Shown piece after piece: positions 11,110 to 25,009 of a stretch of DNA of 64,000 bases; the stretch's first letter is position 1; every line of letters starts with the position of its first letter. A program made the position numbers and the translations under genes. The stretch is from Burhinus oedicnemus (taxonomy: Eukaryota > Chordata > Aves > Charadriiformes > Burhinidae). Below the pieces are notes generated by a model. The model did no database searches, had not been told where the DNA came from, and saw nothing but the letters and a program-made list of their open reading frames with translations. The stretch spans positions 543,382 through 607,381 of the forward strand of contig VFFE01007082.1 in the NCBI GenBank assembly GCA_008921705.1, read 5' to 3'.

Positions 11110-13771
11110 CCCACCCCGGTCTGGACTAGGTCAGCTAGGTCCCACCAGTTAGAAGGTTTTATGCCTGTCCATAGGTGGCTCAGCAGTGCCCACACAAGAA
11201 CCTCAGTCTTTAAGACTCTACAGACATAGCACCATCCCTGTTCCTACCACACTATGTAAACCATAAGTGCAGACAGCCCTTCAGTGTTATTGGGGATTAC
11301 TGTTTATGCCCTGTGGTGTCCTCTGAAACCAAACTCCTACTTTGGGACCAGTGTGGTTGTCCCCATTCCTTACCCTGCAGTGCCCCTTATGGCCACCTTG
11401 GGAAAGAGTAGTCACAAGTCACAGTCGCACAAGCAATCCTGGGCTAGCCTGTGTGTTTGAAACACCTTCCAAAATGCTATTCCTTTCACCAGAAATAAGA
11501 ACTACAAGTTCTGTTTGATAGAGGAGAATCTCCCTCCCTTTGCATTTAAACAAAACCCCAGTATCAGCAGGTTTCCTGTCTCCCCTTTTTCCAGGGGATG
11601 TGATTCCTTCTGCTTCAGTGAACATAGGACTGGCCTACACCATTGCTTGGGAGTATTCCAGAGCTTATTCACCAATAATTTACATAAAGTCTGAACCTAG
11701 GAATTCCTGTTTGGACAGCAGCAAATTCCACCCTTTGCCCATCCAGACCCCAGTTACAAAGAGTACAGTAGCCCTTTTTGACAGTACCTGCTTCATACCA
11801 GAAGTGGGGGAAACAGTTAACCCCAATTTTCACAGAAAGAGAGTCTCATGTTTTTCACGCAATGCATTCACACAGAGAAGGTTTCTGATCCACCCAAATG
11901 GATCTGAAAAGAGAAGACAGACAGGGTATAGCCTTCAAGACCTAGTCTATTTTATTAATAAAATAGCACAGGGAATGATTCCCTTTTCATGCATATATTT
12001 TTGCTTAATTTTCTTTTCCTGTTTTTACTGCTGAATCATACACTATCCTTTACTAATACCTATCTTAATTTTCTGTATTTTACCCTTCACCCTTTTTGCA
12101 GCCAGTCCTGGGTGATGCCTAGCAGCAGAACCATCACTACCCAAGGCCATCCCACATCGTCTCTCTTGCAATGAAAGTTACAGGGAAGGGCAAGCTCTGA
12201 ATTCTTAGGACACTTCACTTGAATGACACAACATGCTTCATTAAAAGGGTACTGCCATACACTACGGCGATGTGCCATTCTTGGATTCCCAATTCCACAA
12301 CCAAATACTTACCTAATCTCTATCAAACAAGTAAAACATGAGACCCATCAGGGTTAAAGGACACAGATTAGAGGCTGCACACCTGACGAACCAGATGCAA
12401 AGAGAATTAGGAATGTTTCCTGAAAGGTATCTGAGGAGTTGAGCCTGTTGAAAATCCTTAGCATCTGAACCTAAATGAATACATTCCTGGCAGTGAGTGG
12501 GGAGCGGAAGGAAGGAGCTTTATAAAATGAGATTGTTATTGATAATACCATGCATACAAAAATAAGACATGCCATTTCTGTAGTACAGATGCTAACAGCA
12601 ACCTTTTTCTAAATAACTGGCTACCAGAATAAATGGCAGATAGAGATGTATAAATTCTGGGCAAATTCATGTTCACTTTGTATCTTTGTCAGAACAGTTA
12701 TTAGGGTGTAACATAAGGGCTAAGTTAACTGAGGTTGCTCTATGACTTACTCTCCTTTTCTGTTAAAGAACTCTAATGCCATGTGCCTTAGAGGTACGGC
12801 ATGCAAATAAGTTAACATTTGCAAAGTGCTTTGAAGATAAAATGGAAGATTTACCCCAAACCTACCGAGAGGCAGAGAAAGGCATTACCAAAAATCTGAC
12901 AAGACCACACAGCACGGCAGGCAGCCACTGCTATGGAGCAGCCATGGGAAAGAAGAGTTGGTGAGTAGTGGTAAGACATGAAGTCTTGAAACCTCAATAA
13001 GCAACTTTCACAGTTTCATCTTGGCACATTTTGCAAGAGGCAGGTAGGAAGATAAAACTCAACTTGTCAAAACACACAACAAGATCTATTGGGTTAGCAC
13101 ACTGGTCTGCCAACTCCTGACTCCATTCCTACAACCATCTTCAAAGCAGGGTGTTAAGGAGGCACAGTAGGAAAGACATATTTTATGTTAGCAAGGGGAG
13201 ACGTGGCGTAGACTTGGATGTTGCGAGGGAGAAAGGAGAGCCACAAAACAGTTAAAATGTAAAGAACATACAGGAGGGAAGACTAGAGGAGAGCCTGGAG
13301 AGAAGAGCAGGAAATCCACATATTGGGGATTCCTGTTCAGAGAGGCAGAATGATTCTCTTAGCAGCCATGTCAGCTGCAGGGCAGAGCTCTCTGCAGTCT
13401 GCAGGATTCACACAGGAGAAGGGGTTAATGAGAAAGGACGAGAGAACAGCACAAATAAAATCAGAAATGACATTCTGGCCAATGGAGCATCTCCGGGCTG
13501 GGGAAAAACCCAGAGAACTTACTTGGTTCTATTTTCTGTCCTGCCTGAGGATGAGCTCTGGGCTGAAACTTCACCTTTAATCTCATTCCTGCATTTGAAC
13601 AGAGCTGCGATGCCACAGTGAGGGTTTATCTAAAAGCCTCTGAATGAACCCACAGTTCTTGAGAGTTAATTGTCCCACACACCCCCCACCAACAACTTGC
13701 AACCAGTCATCCTTGGGATGCAGCTTCCAAGCCGATGCACCTGTCCAGAACTCTTCAAAAGAAAAAAAAGG

Positions 13772-13975
13772 AAGTGCTGTGGTTAAATCACTGATAGGAA
13801 ATGCTGGCTTCAATCTCCAGCTCTCCCAGAGAATTCCTGAGTGACCTTGAGAGAGTCCCTAATTGCTCTGTGCCTCAGTTCTCCACCCATAACAAAGAGA
13901 TCATTAAAAAGCCATGAAATCACAGTGAAAGTTAATTAATTCAGCATTCACAAGGTCTTGATACATTAAGGGGAT
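13772..13975 (+). mobile_element. MIR-like ancient SINE relic, near full length
   Basis: GTGCTGTGGTTAAATCACTG, AATCTCCAGCTCTCCCAGAG, TGAGTGACCTTGAGAGAGTC and GCTCTGTGCCTCAGTTCTCC occur in MIR order. It lies immediately before the ATTA-rich segment at 14.1 kb. Confidence 0.8.
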
Positions 13976-14099
13976 CGCAGAGCACATTTGAATAGAAATA
14001 TCACAGCTAGCCCCACATGAGCTCGTCCATCCACACCTCTCAAAGCACACAGAGACCAGCCCAGTTCACAGAAGCAGCACAGTCATGACTGTGGCCATC

Positions 14100-14207
14100 C
14101 GCCCAGGTTAATTAACCCTACTTCCCAGGTAATTAGGCAATTATCTTGGGTGGAGTATCTCTCTAACAGGCAGTCTCTCTTTTCCAGGTTACAATTAGCT
14201 CATTCAC
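14100..14207. promoter_or_regulatory. Candidate enhancer: three CCAGGT-ATTA units and a GGTTAATTAACC palindrome
   Basis: CCAGGTTAATTA (14103), CCAGGTAATTA (14125) and CCAGGTTACAATTA (14184) are three variants of one unit. A 12-bp palindrome spans 14106-14117, and CAATTATC lies at 14138. Dense ATTA cores suggest homeodomain binding. Inference from motifs. Confidence 0.35.
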
Positions 14208-15044
14208 AGGTAGACAGAAGATCTCTGCCTGGCAATGCACAGCATAGCACACACTAGACATATCCAGAGCCATTACACAGCGCATCCAGACCTGGCTCCT
14301 GTTAGGTATTCCTGCTGGAGTTGGCATGGGAGTGCTCAGCCACACATGACCAAGAATGTGCTTGGTTGCTCTTCACAAAGAGGTATCTATGGGTTTTTTT
14401 GTTCCTACTTGTTATAGTTATGTTTGGTGGGGGCACTGGGGATTTACTTATCCCAGATAATATAAATCAAAATTGTAGGAGAAAAGACACCAGTATTGTA
14501 CTGCAGAATTGTTTAAAGTGGAACAACTTAAAGATGCAGGAACCACAGGATTGATTTTTTTTTTTTTTATTTTTATGTTTTTACGTCCTTTTAGATGTTT
14601 AGTCAACTACATAAAAGAAAAGGGAATGAAGGAACGGGGCGGAGGGGAATGTACACACATCCCATTAACTGTCAAGCCACTTTGGACACTGCAACAGGAG
14701 CTTCTGTGTATGGGATTCAAGGGAGGTAGAATAAAATCAGGAAAGTTCAGAGAATACGTACAAAATTCTGTCAGCATCCTTGAGAAAGACAATTGCCCCT
14801 GTAATATGTGGCCATTTAGAATATAATCTATGTCATAAGAGTTTCAAATAGGAAACTGGAGTAGATAATAAGAAAACATGAGAAGAAATACATTTAACAA
14901 TAAAGACTCTCTTAAGCCAGAAGGACACATAAATAAGAAGCAAGAAGGATGTATGAATGATTATAAGCCCTCAATCCCTTTAAAAGAAAGTAGTAGGAAA
15001 GTTAATTGTGTATCTTGTCTCTTCCTTTGAGGACAATGGAGAGA

Positions 15045-15245
15045 TTCCTATTCTGAAAGCCCTTTTCATGGGAAATCAGAACGTGGCCTTAGCAGACACC
15101 AAAATCTCCAAGGACAAAGTTATGAACCGAGCAGAGGAACTCATGGACAGTAAATCACCAGGGCCAGATGGTATTCAACTGCAAGTTCAGAAGGAATTAA
15201 AGTCTCCAAGTGATGGACTAGCCAACACAGCTTCACAGTAACTGC
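15045..15245 (+). mobile_element. Old LINE reverse-transcriptase fragment (CR1/L2-like)
   Basis: A 77-codon frame beginning at 15008 contains KVMNRAEELMDSKSPGPDGI followed by QLQVQKELK. KSPGPDGI is the hallmark at the start of LINE reverse-transcriptase domains, normally followed by a leucine/glutamate helix as here. The similarity fades after about 15245. No 3' signature was found, so the family is uncertain; CR1 or L2 is most likely. Confidence 0.5.
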
Positions 15246-16422
15246 TGCTGAAGAGTATAAAGTCAGTAAAATGATGCTGGTCTTTACAATCCCCCTGCGT
15301 AGTCCCCAGATACCAGCCATTAAAGCCTCACCAGGTTGGCTTTGGTCAGCTTATTGAAAGTCTGCTTAAGGGTAAAATAGCGCAATAGTTGGATAATCCA
15401 ATGCTGCTAATTCAGCAAGACTGCTTTAAGGTAAACAGTTCACTGTTAAACAATGAAGTATTTAAAATTCTATATAAACCATATAAGCCCAAGAAATTCA
15501 CCTTGGCCCTTTACAAGACAGCAAATTCAAGTCTTGCACACATAACCAAAATAAAAGCGAGCCTAGTAAGAGTTGTGTTTTCAGTTAGCTTACTAGCGTA
15601 GGGGTTATAGGAGCTCAGTGAAAAGGACTACCAAGAAACCAAACGGGTATTGGACCAGTGCTGGCAATGAGCAATCCCACAGATGATGTTAACAGTGTAT
15701 GCCAGTTACTGGTGGGAGTCAGGATGTATCTTTTGTATCCCTTCTCATCTTCTTTCAATGGACAGAATTGTCCAGATGGAGAGGAAAACAGCGGTGTGAA
15801 TTTCACCTTCTCCAATAGCACTACCAGAGCCCCACGGAAAATACACCTCAGCTGCTGTCAACACTTGTGATTTAATCCCAAAAGTCTTCTGATATTTAGA
15901 GGTTTTCACAAAGCCTTCACTGCTGGAGTCAAGTGCTTATGCCCAAGACCTCTATCTTTCTCACTTTAAAGGAGAATTCCTAGCCTTTGTGAGTTTCCAG
16001 AAAAATTTAAAAGCATGACTGTTAGAATGTCAAAGTGAAGAAGTAAAACAACAGAACAAAATAAGCAAACTAAAAATAAACAGTCCTCCAAATGCCTGTA
16101 TTTAATTTTCCTGACCTTCATGCCAATCTCCAGGTTTTGGGTGCCTGACTCCTGAAAATTGGAGCACTTCCAGTTGACAGCACAACAGCCTGGCTTAGAC
16201 ATCGATATAACCTAGTCCAGCAGCTGCCAAAAATGACAGTGAATATTCACATTCCCTTTCTTTTCTGAAGAGAAGAAGGAAAAGAAAAGCAACAAAAAAA
16301 TGAACTCCAGGGATGCAGGAAATGCACAGGTTGAATTGGGAGCGTTTTCTCCAGGTGGAGGCTTCCAGCCTGCACGGTCTGTAATTTAATTCTGAAAAGC
16401 ATATAGTAAAGCAACACTTTGG

Positions 16423-16489
16423 AGTTTTTTGGGTTTGGTTTTTTGTTTTCTTTTTTTTTGTTTGGTTGGTTTTTTGGGTTTTTTTTTCC
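16423..16489. repeat. T/G-rich low-complexity tract
   Basis: Long T runs with GGG/GG interruptions (TTTGGTTTTTTG type), ending TTTTTTTTTCCAG. Confidence 0.85.
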
Positions 16490-18864
16490 AGAAGGAAATA
16501 TTGACATCGCCTGTCAGCAACTTCCCAGAGGGGTGCAGTGTCAAAGCGCATTAGCCTATTGCGAATGAAAAAACAGATGCAAAGTCTGAGGCCTGGGAGC
16601 AGCAAAGCTTCAACAGCAGCCCAAGATTTATGCATGCTAATTCAGTCTAAAGGAACACTCTTGTGCTCTTTGCTTTGCAGCAAACAGCTATGGGGTTCTT
16701 CTCCCCTCTTAGCAATTTGGAAGAACAATTTAGAATTAAACACCCCATACAGAGGTTTTTGGGCCAGACTTACAAGTTTATTTAGATGGTTAGGCATATA
16801 GAAATATTTCCATATACCTGGCCTATCTGTTTGTCAGACATCATTTCTTCCTGCATGAGAAATACAATTTTTTAAGGATACACTAAATGAATACAGCCTC
16901 TTCAGGCCATTTCCTTAGACTTGCTCTTCCAGTCTTGCTCTGAGAACTGACTAAATCATTCCATTTCATTGCAGGCCATCAGAGGGCACTGATTAGTACA
17001 GAAGAGCAGTACTGTAGGTCCTACAAGGAGAGCAGAATTTAATTTCTAAGTGAAAATTGGTGGCTCTGAAAGAGCAATTTAACATGTCAGAAAACAAATT
17101 AAGTTCACAGTCATCTTAAAATACAGGCTCAAACAGGGTCTCATCCACTGACATCGCATCTTAAAAGTGAGTAAGAGCAGAAACAGTTTTTACCTGAAGT
17201 CATACAGGGGAAGGGTTTTTCTTTGGTTGGTTTTAACGTTTCAGGAAACTGGTAAGAAAAGAGAGGAGCATTTCTGTCATTTGTCAACTACATAGAGAAG
17301 TATCTGGATTTTGTCCAAATGCAAAAACCACACTCCGAACTTCCTTGGTGTTTACTTACACATGACAAAGGAGTGGTAATAACACAGGCAGGACTATGAC
17401 AACCTGGAAGTTACGGTTATTTCCTCAGGGAGAATAGTCATACAAGACAGAAAAGGACCTCCAGTGTTTGTGATTCCAGCTTCTCCCATCACAGATACAC
17501 GCTGCATACCTGTCTCAAATCAACAAAGACTTATCTTAAAAATAATCTGGACTTCTTACACTGCACTATCACTTGGAGGTCCCTCTAGAACTTCATTGCC
17601 CGAAAGCAGCGCAGAAGCAATCTCCTGTTTTCCAGCTAAAACACTCACATCCAGTTTGTGCCATAGCTATTCACCTTTGCTGGTGTTTAACCTCACTGGT
17701 ATAGAGAAGCCTCTTGGACATGGGGTGCCCAAGAGAGTTCCTGAGCTCTGGCTCTGCTGCTCACGCATAGAAGGAGGTTGAGTTGGCAAGCCTTTCAGAG
17801 AACCTTGACCCAGCTGCAACACAGCAGTGACCTGCCCTTCCGTCTGCTAGGAACTGTAATTTCAACAGACAGGCCAAAAATACCAGCCATTCCAGGAGCC
17901 TTTCCCCATGACTGGACAGTACAATTCAATATGATATAATATGGTAATAAAAATCCCAAGAAGAGTCTCCAAAGTAGAGCACTCTCCCTTCTGAAAACAG
18001 CTTTCCCTACAAGTGCATGCCCCTCCACTCCTGTCCCCAGACTCAGATCCCTCCATGCTTTCAGTAATGGACACCAATACTCCCATCCTCAATATGTGTA
18101 TGTAGAAGACCTATTTCCCCATGACCCAGCATTGACAAGGAAGGAGGGCAGAGAAACATTTTGCCAGGGCTTGCTTTCTCCCCTCTATGCCTCCCCTTCC
18201 TACTCCTGTCTGTCCTCACAGTGATGGATGGCTATTGGTTCTGGCTTCATCCAACAGAAAAATCTGTCACCTCGTGCCAGGGAGAGGTGACAGCAAATCC
18301 ATCAGCATGGAGACACCAGTCACTTGCAGATTGCTTTCAAGGCCACTGGGGGCTGGATTCTTCTTTGCCTCCCATCTCTCCGGTTTCTCTCCTCCCCTCT
18401 TCTACACAAGTCTCAGTAAATCATCCTTTGAACAAACCCATTTGGCCCCTATTGCATATCCAAATTCTAACAGCTTTGAATTTGTGTGTTATTGTCTTGC
18501 TTAAAAAAGTTTTCCCACAAGAGTAGCTCATTATTAGATTTCATAATTGGCCCCTTTGTTACTTCCAAAGCCTGGATCCAAATTCTACTTCTGTCCCATG
18601 GATTTATCAAGTATGATAGCACTGTTTGACCCAGGGGGGAACACTGGTCCAAATGGCAGCTTCTAATCAGGGTAGTCTCAATAACGGAAATGCAGAGGAT
18701 GCAATAAGGCAGGACACTGGCCAATGAAACTACAACCCATAGAAACAGAGTAAAATGTTCCTCTGTTCCATACTTACTACACAGTAACCACCTTCCTCAG
18801 CCCTCTGAAATATTACACTGCTCCTGTGTGAAAGACAGAGGCACTCTACCAGCTGACATCTGGG

Positions 18865-19050
18865 CAGAGGATGCCAGAAATTCTGGACTGTAGCCCCAGC
18901 TCTGTCAATACCTCCTACCTCTCTGCTGGGCTGCTCACTTGACCTCTTTATGCCTCAGGCTTCCCCGAGGACAATAATATTTATCTTCCTGGAAGTGCAA
19001 AGTAAGGCTTTATCCGTTGATATGCACAAAGCTATTTGAGATCTTCAGAC
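18865..19050 (+). mobile_element. MIR-like ancient SINE relic
   Basis: GTAGCCCCAGCTCTGTCAAT, CTCACTTGACCTCTTTATGC, CTCAGGCTTCCCCGAGGACA and AATAATATTTATCTTCCTGG follow MIR order, ending near CAAAGCTATTTGAGATCTTC. Confidence 0.75.
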
Positions 19051-20934
19051 AAAAGACCCTAACAAAGCATCATGATTACAGACAAATTCATTTCCTTCTG
19101 TTCCAAACACTGTAAGATATGATTATTGCCTATGTGACAGTACTACTTAGAGAGACTCAGAGGCAGCCCTGTCTTACAGGGCTTGCCTGGCTCTTCAAAG
19201 CACCTCAAACTTGGGGGACTAAGGTTGTTTAGCATTCTCCATCCCTGAGGGCAGCTAGGAGCATCAGCATAATGAAGAGCAGTTTCTACTTTTGCCCTGC
19301 CTGCTTGCAAAGGCACAAGGGGACATCCTGGTGATTTTTAATTGCTTCCGACATGTACGTTATACACAGAATGTGAAAAAGGTGGCAGTTTGTTGCCAGC
19401 AATGCCCTGTGTCCCCTGAACCCCAACAATACACCACTGCATCCAGTTGTGTCAGAGAAGACAGGTGCCTGTGGCATTGCACAGCTGCCCCACAAGGTGC
19501 ATGCAGCCACACCAAGATCACTAGTGACAAACACCTGAACACCGGTGTATTACATGATGTAATACAATGCAGGCTGCTCCAACATCCCAAAACTTCAGGC
19601 TGACTCTATCCACAGTTGTTTAAATAAAACGATCCTAAAAACACTTTAATTTCTCAGTGACTCTTTACTTTTAAATAAATTTTGCTGCCCTCTGAACCAT
19701 GATATGAGCCACAAAAATTGCTAAAGATACAAAAAACACAATGCCCTGCAAATCTGACGAGCGATGGGTGAGACAGCTGGAAAAACTACTGCATAATCCT
19801 CATGCCACCTATAAGCCAAGTCCTTTGATTTCTCAGTGATCTTTGTTTATAGATCACATCCTCCTTCTTTTGCACCCATAAAATCCACTTCGGCACTTCT
19901 GGTCTTAGTGGAGTCACTGTAGATTTAAAGTGACAACTTGGTACATGGTGGCTCTCTGAGATAAAGGCTACTGACAGTCCGAGAGTTGACAAGAGTGCAA
20001 CCTAAGCCTGTCCCCCAAACTTAATCCCTCCCTATAGACTTCCTGATTATATCATCTGTGTGTCCAACAGCATGACCAACACGTGAGTATGAGAAAAACG
20101 TACTCATCCTCCAAAAGGAGCTACCTTTGACTAGGACTACAGCTCTCCAATATTGTAGGTGAAGACATCTTGAATACCTTACGGTCTCTGAGCCTGACCC
20201 TGTCTTGTCCCCTGCATACAATTAGGAAAAAGGAACTCATTCGTGTGAAACAGTTGCGATCAGACTGTCTCCACAGTTGCTTCTCTCCTGCATTTGCAGG
20301 CGAGTTGCATGGAATTGACAATCTAATTTCCAAGGCCTCTGAACACCAACTCTTAGGCAGAGATAAAGGGTAAGGACAACAGGCTGACATACCAGAAGGG
20401 TTACAGAGCACCCCACAGTAAAACAGAGAAAGAAAAGTTTGGAAGGAGTCAGGCACTCAGATGGAAGAAATGCTGTGAAGCAACTTGGTTTGGGAGGTGG
20501 GGGACAATCCGCCCATTCTGTCACCATTCACCATAATGTGAGCGGACTTTCCGGAGTGTTCAAAGTCAGGGAGTGCCGGTGCAATCTGCACAGACCATTC
20601 ACTGCTGCAGAGCAGCACAGTGAAGGCTTCCAAGCTGACTGCAAGTTTCCTGGCCATGGTTCCCATTGCCTCACGGGACGCGGCCAGGGAGAAACATCTG
20701 GACTGCAGCCAAAAGGAGCGCCTGGCTAGGACCCTCTGCTTGCAGAAAACGCCCTGCAGGTTCCAGGCGAGGGCTGGGACACATGGAGACCCTGCTGGAC
20801 TCCAGACTGCTGAGTGCAGGATGATTTATGGATCTTTGCAGATGGCATGTTCCAGCCAGAGGGCTTCAGACCAGAAAAATGAGAGCCTTCTGCTTCCTTA
20901 AAGGGGCAGCTCTGCTTCAGCACCGCAAACTTAC

Positions 20935-21180
20935 TGTACAGCTAACTGCTTTGGCATTTTAATATTTTAAGTGCTGACCTCTCATTGATTCTGTTTCAGC
21001 CTTTTAAATCTTTAATTTACTTACTTATTTGGGTTTTAAACCTTGCCTGCAATTGCAGCTAATTAAAAAGCTCATTAGTTGGCATCCTGAGCTGATTCCC
21101 TGGGCTTTATGTACTGTACAGTATGCCTTCTGTGAGTTTAAACCATGGCTGCGACTGCTTGATTTGTTTCCTACCTCCCC
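20935..21180. promoter_or_regulatory. Candidate enhancer with homeodomain sites and palindromes
   Basis: CTGCAATTGCAG palindrome (21047-21058) abuts CTAATTA (21059-21065) and CATTAG (21073). A second palindrome TACTGTACAGTA lies at 21112-21123. The segment is unique and AT-rich compared with its surroundings. Confidence 0.3.
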
Positions 21181-24100
21181 AGCTTTATGAGGTGTTCCAT
21201 ATTTTGGAAGACTATTCCCCCTTCCCCTGATATTTTTTTTTTTTTTTAAACTACCACTTGCTGCAGTTCTCAGTAAACTTAGCAGCAACTCTGGCTATAT
21301 ACAGTAGCTGTGCCACAAATTTATTTATAGCTGATCTTCCCCACATTCAGAGCTAAGACCTCCCCATCCTTGCAACCCCTTTTAAAAAAGGGGCATTATA
21401 TGTAGACATCAAAAATCCCAAGCAGATTAATTTCCAGCATCACATGCAGGGCTTGACTCGCCCAAGTGGGCTGTTAACATGCTCAATAGGAAATTCCATC
21501 TTCCTTGAAGACAAACACCAAGGGCTAAGGCCAGAAATGGAAAAAACGGGCCCTGATCTCAGACACCACAGGCACAAATCCCGTCACCCAAGCCCCGCTG
21601 TTAGAAACGTTGTCATCCTGTCCAACCTTCTCTGCATAGTTACCCAGAAGAGACACATGGAAAAACAGGACACTTACTTGCCTAAGCTGTTCAGGACCTT
21701 ACCTTTCAGCAATGCGTGTTGATTTTCAGACAGGCTGAGAGCACTCCTAAATTCCACTGACATGGCTGGGAGCCGTGGCTACTCAGTCCACCTAACAATT
21801 AGGCTATATACTCACGTTATTTATTGATTCTTAGCAGAAGGGAGATGTAGTATAGACCACACAATACAATTTCTAGATTAGAACACCAAAATACATTTAT
21901 GGAGTAGAAATACGGTCACATTCATATCTGTCCTCCATAAGAATTTCCACCTTGAATTTAGGGGTGGGTGGATTCAAAGCCAGTAAAAATTTCCTGTTGC
22001 AGTCCCGATAAAGCCGCAGTCTGTGCCAATTCTGGTGAAAATCTTGCCACAAGACATTATAAGATTTGGGAGTAGTCAAATTCATGCCTGTAATTCTGAT
22101 TGGTCCACACAACAGAAAACAGCCAACGGCATCGGAAAACCTATCCTCCTCAAATCCACACATCCTTTCTGTAACACCATTTCTTTTTGTATGTTAAGTA
22201 AGATCCTTACAATTCAGTTGTTGTACTGTGGTCACCGTTGCCAAGTCAGTCATTGCAGTACAGAGCCTTAGCAGCAGTACCTGTGAAATGACTTGATAGC
22301 CAGACTACAAACAGCCAACTTACAGTTTTGAAATAATAAAAGCAAAAAATCAAGATGAGCTGCACAAGGGAATAAAGTTCCTTCATCTTGCTTAGCTCAG
22401 GGTTAGACATAGCCAGGACACAGGTTCGGAGTAGGCATTGTATTGTGAAAGACACGGACAGTCATAACAGATTTCTCTGACCCTCTGAGGGTCCCGGCTC
22501 TCCCAGTCTTTCTAAGGAGACAGAAGTGCTACGTTCCCTACTTGTTGTAGCTCATCTCCATTCCAGTACCCGCTGCCATGCCCATGTCTATCTGCCTTCC
22601 CTCGTTTTCTCCTGTCCCTCCCCACTTCTTTCTGCAGCTCCGGGTCTTTGTAGCTTGCCACAGACAGCCCCTATCAGGGCATCTGCATGGTAGCAAAGTC
22701 CCAAATGGAAACTGGAATACAGAGCTACTCCCTCACAAACTCGCCTTCTCCTCCCCTCCCCTTCTCTGTCACCATCTGGCTGCACTGCCTTCCAACAGTT
22801 CTACTCCCTGCCTAGGGAAGCTCCTGTTTTTAACTCTGCTGCAGAGCCCAAAACGTGGTTCCAGAGACTATTCCAGTGTAGGTCTGCACAATAAAGTTAC
22901 AAAGGAAGCCGTGATTACAGAGCGGAGGTTTAAGTGCATCTGAGACAGCTCCCCCCCTACCCCCTAGAGCTGGCTGGCTGCTGCAGGAAGTGTTAAAGCC
23001 CATCTGGGAAGAAACAGGCCTCCCGCTTCCTGCTGCCTCTGCCTGCCAGGATAGCCGGGAGGGATGGCAGGATGGGCCAGAGCTGGACTGGAGCACAGGC
23101 GGCCGGGGATTAGGTTTGGCAATAGCTCAGTCATCATGTTTTCATTTTACAAGGTCAAAACCAAAACCACCTCTGGTTTGGGTTTTGCATTCATGCCTAC
23201 AGAAACACGAGAGTATTTTAGATTTAGTAAACCCCCGCTTCCCCACACCCTCCCACATCCCCTGCCTTCCCAGCTTGCTGGCTTGTGACCACCAACATCT
23301 AAAATAACCATCTCCTCCTTCCCTAATTCCTGTCTTGCTTCTAGGACTGTAGAGAGAATAAAGTAAAAACAGATAGACAAAGGCCATTCTCTATGCAGCC
23401 CAGCAACTGCTGGGTGCAGTCCCTGACCGCCCTAGCATAGTCCAGCCAAGGAAGATTGCAACGAGACAGGCAAACGCAGCTCCGTCCAGCTCAGCCCAGA
23501 GAGACTGGAGGAACAGGGAACGAACGCTCAGTTGAGACAACAGCCAGAGAACACAAAACTGCACTCGGAAGCGTACCAGAATGAAAGTGGTCAGGCAGCA
23601 AATAACAGTACCTGGATCACAATGTAAATACCAGCAAATTTCAGAGTGGGGTTTGGTTCTAGAAAGGATCACGATTTACGCAAGAAAACCTAAATCCTAG
23701 AACATCCCTCTCACTAATCCTACAATCCCAAAAAATCATGTCCAGCATCCTGCATCTTGGAGTATTCCATGCTTCTCTGACAGGCCTCCCCTCACCTTTA
23801 AACATGCCCATTTTTGGTACTTGTACCTTCCATCAGCCTGTTGCCTCTTCTCTGAGGGTCAAAGGCAGGACAGGGCTATTCCAAACACATCCCTGGGGCC
23901 GACTCCCCTTTCCTAGTCTTTGAACCGCTGCTGCTGCACTATACCGAGAACCACGACAAAAGGGGGACTGCAGGAACCCAGGGGTGAAAGACAGGACGTT
24001 AGAGTCCCAGAAACTGAAGTGGATTCCCAGCAATGAAATACAGTGGGTCTCTCAGGACAGAAGGGGGGAATCCAGCACGGGAACAGCAGAAAACATGCAT

Positions 24101-25009
24101 CAGGGCTGGGCTGTCTCTTCAGACTGAAGGAGCCAGAGTAGCAAATCAGGTTGGAAGCATTTCAAAAGATTCACATTTGGCAGAGCCTGGGCCTGGAACA
24201 GCAGAAGATGTTATGGGTCAGGACCGAGGTCTCTGGCAAAGCCCACTAGCTGACTGCAGATAAAAGTTTCTCCAGTGCTTCTCTTCATGTTATCTGGCCT
24301 TAGCCACGCTGGTAAGCCCATTGCTTCCCTCGGCACCAAGAACAGCCCTTTCTCTGTTTTCCAAGAGAAAAATCCCTGGAAACTCTTTCCTCCTATAGAC
24401 ACGCACACACAAGCCCCTCTGAGCTGGGCAGCAGATTTTCAGCAGCTGTCTTTGGGGGGACAAGACTCCGTACACATGCGTCTCATCCTCGTGTGCTTTA
24501 TTATCGTGTCAACTGTAGGTTACGCTTTGCTGCAGGCATCACTAAGCCTGCTTGAGGCCAAAAGGGCCTCGCGTCCCCTCCCATTCTTCCCTACTGCTTT
24601 TCTTTTCTTTCTTTCTTTACTGGAATAGAGCAAGCAAGCTATTATTGTCGGTCTGGCCTAGTACAGCTCCTTTTGGCAGTCACAGGCCTTGGACCTCAGC
24701 CAAGGTCTATCCCAGGGGATGTTGGGAGCGCTTTGAAAATTAAATCTCTCAAGAACTCACGAGGCTGCAAATGCCATGATGTTGCTTGACCTTGGGTTAA
24801 ACTCAGCGGAAGAGGAGCAGAAGCGGTGGCGGCAGCAGCCACTGCCACATTGCTGGCCTCAGATAACTCCCGGGAAGAAGAGCCCTGCAGGGAGTCAGGG
24901 TGAGGGGAGGCTGGGGGGAAAGAGGCGGTGCACAAGCGGGAAGCCAAGCAGGGGAACTGCCATTCTGCATTAGCCCCCCAGAGGACTGAGCAGTCCCTGC
25001 CACACATTC

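Larger units (their letters stand above)
7461..13771. other. Intergenic, no gene seen
   Basis: Apart from the listed palindromes, the G-rich run and the MIR relic near 10.7-11.0 kb, I recognise nothing. The longest frame (164 codons from 11540) has no family resemblance. Confidence 0.6.
15246..20934. other. Intergenic, no gene seen
   Basis: Contains one T/G tract and one MIR relic. A conserved-looking but unidentified patch lies at 15640-15850. No exon supported. Confidence 0.55.

Noticed and set aside
11540..12034. 164-codon plus-strand frame
   Set aside because: No homology recognised and ends in a low-complexity F/L/C-rich tail; chance frame.
16460..16495. Strong-looking plus-strand splice acceptor (long T-run then CCAG)
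   Set aside because: The T-run belongs to a low-complexity tract and no coding frame or exon follows.
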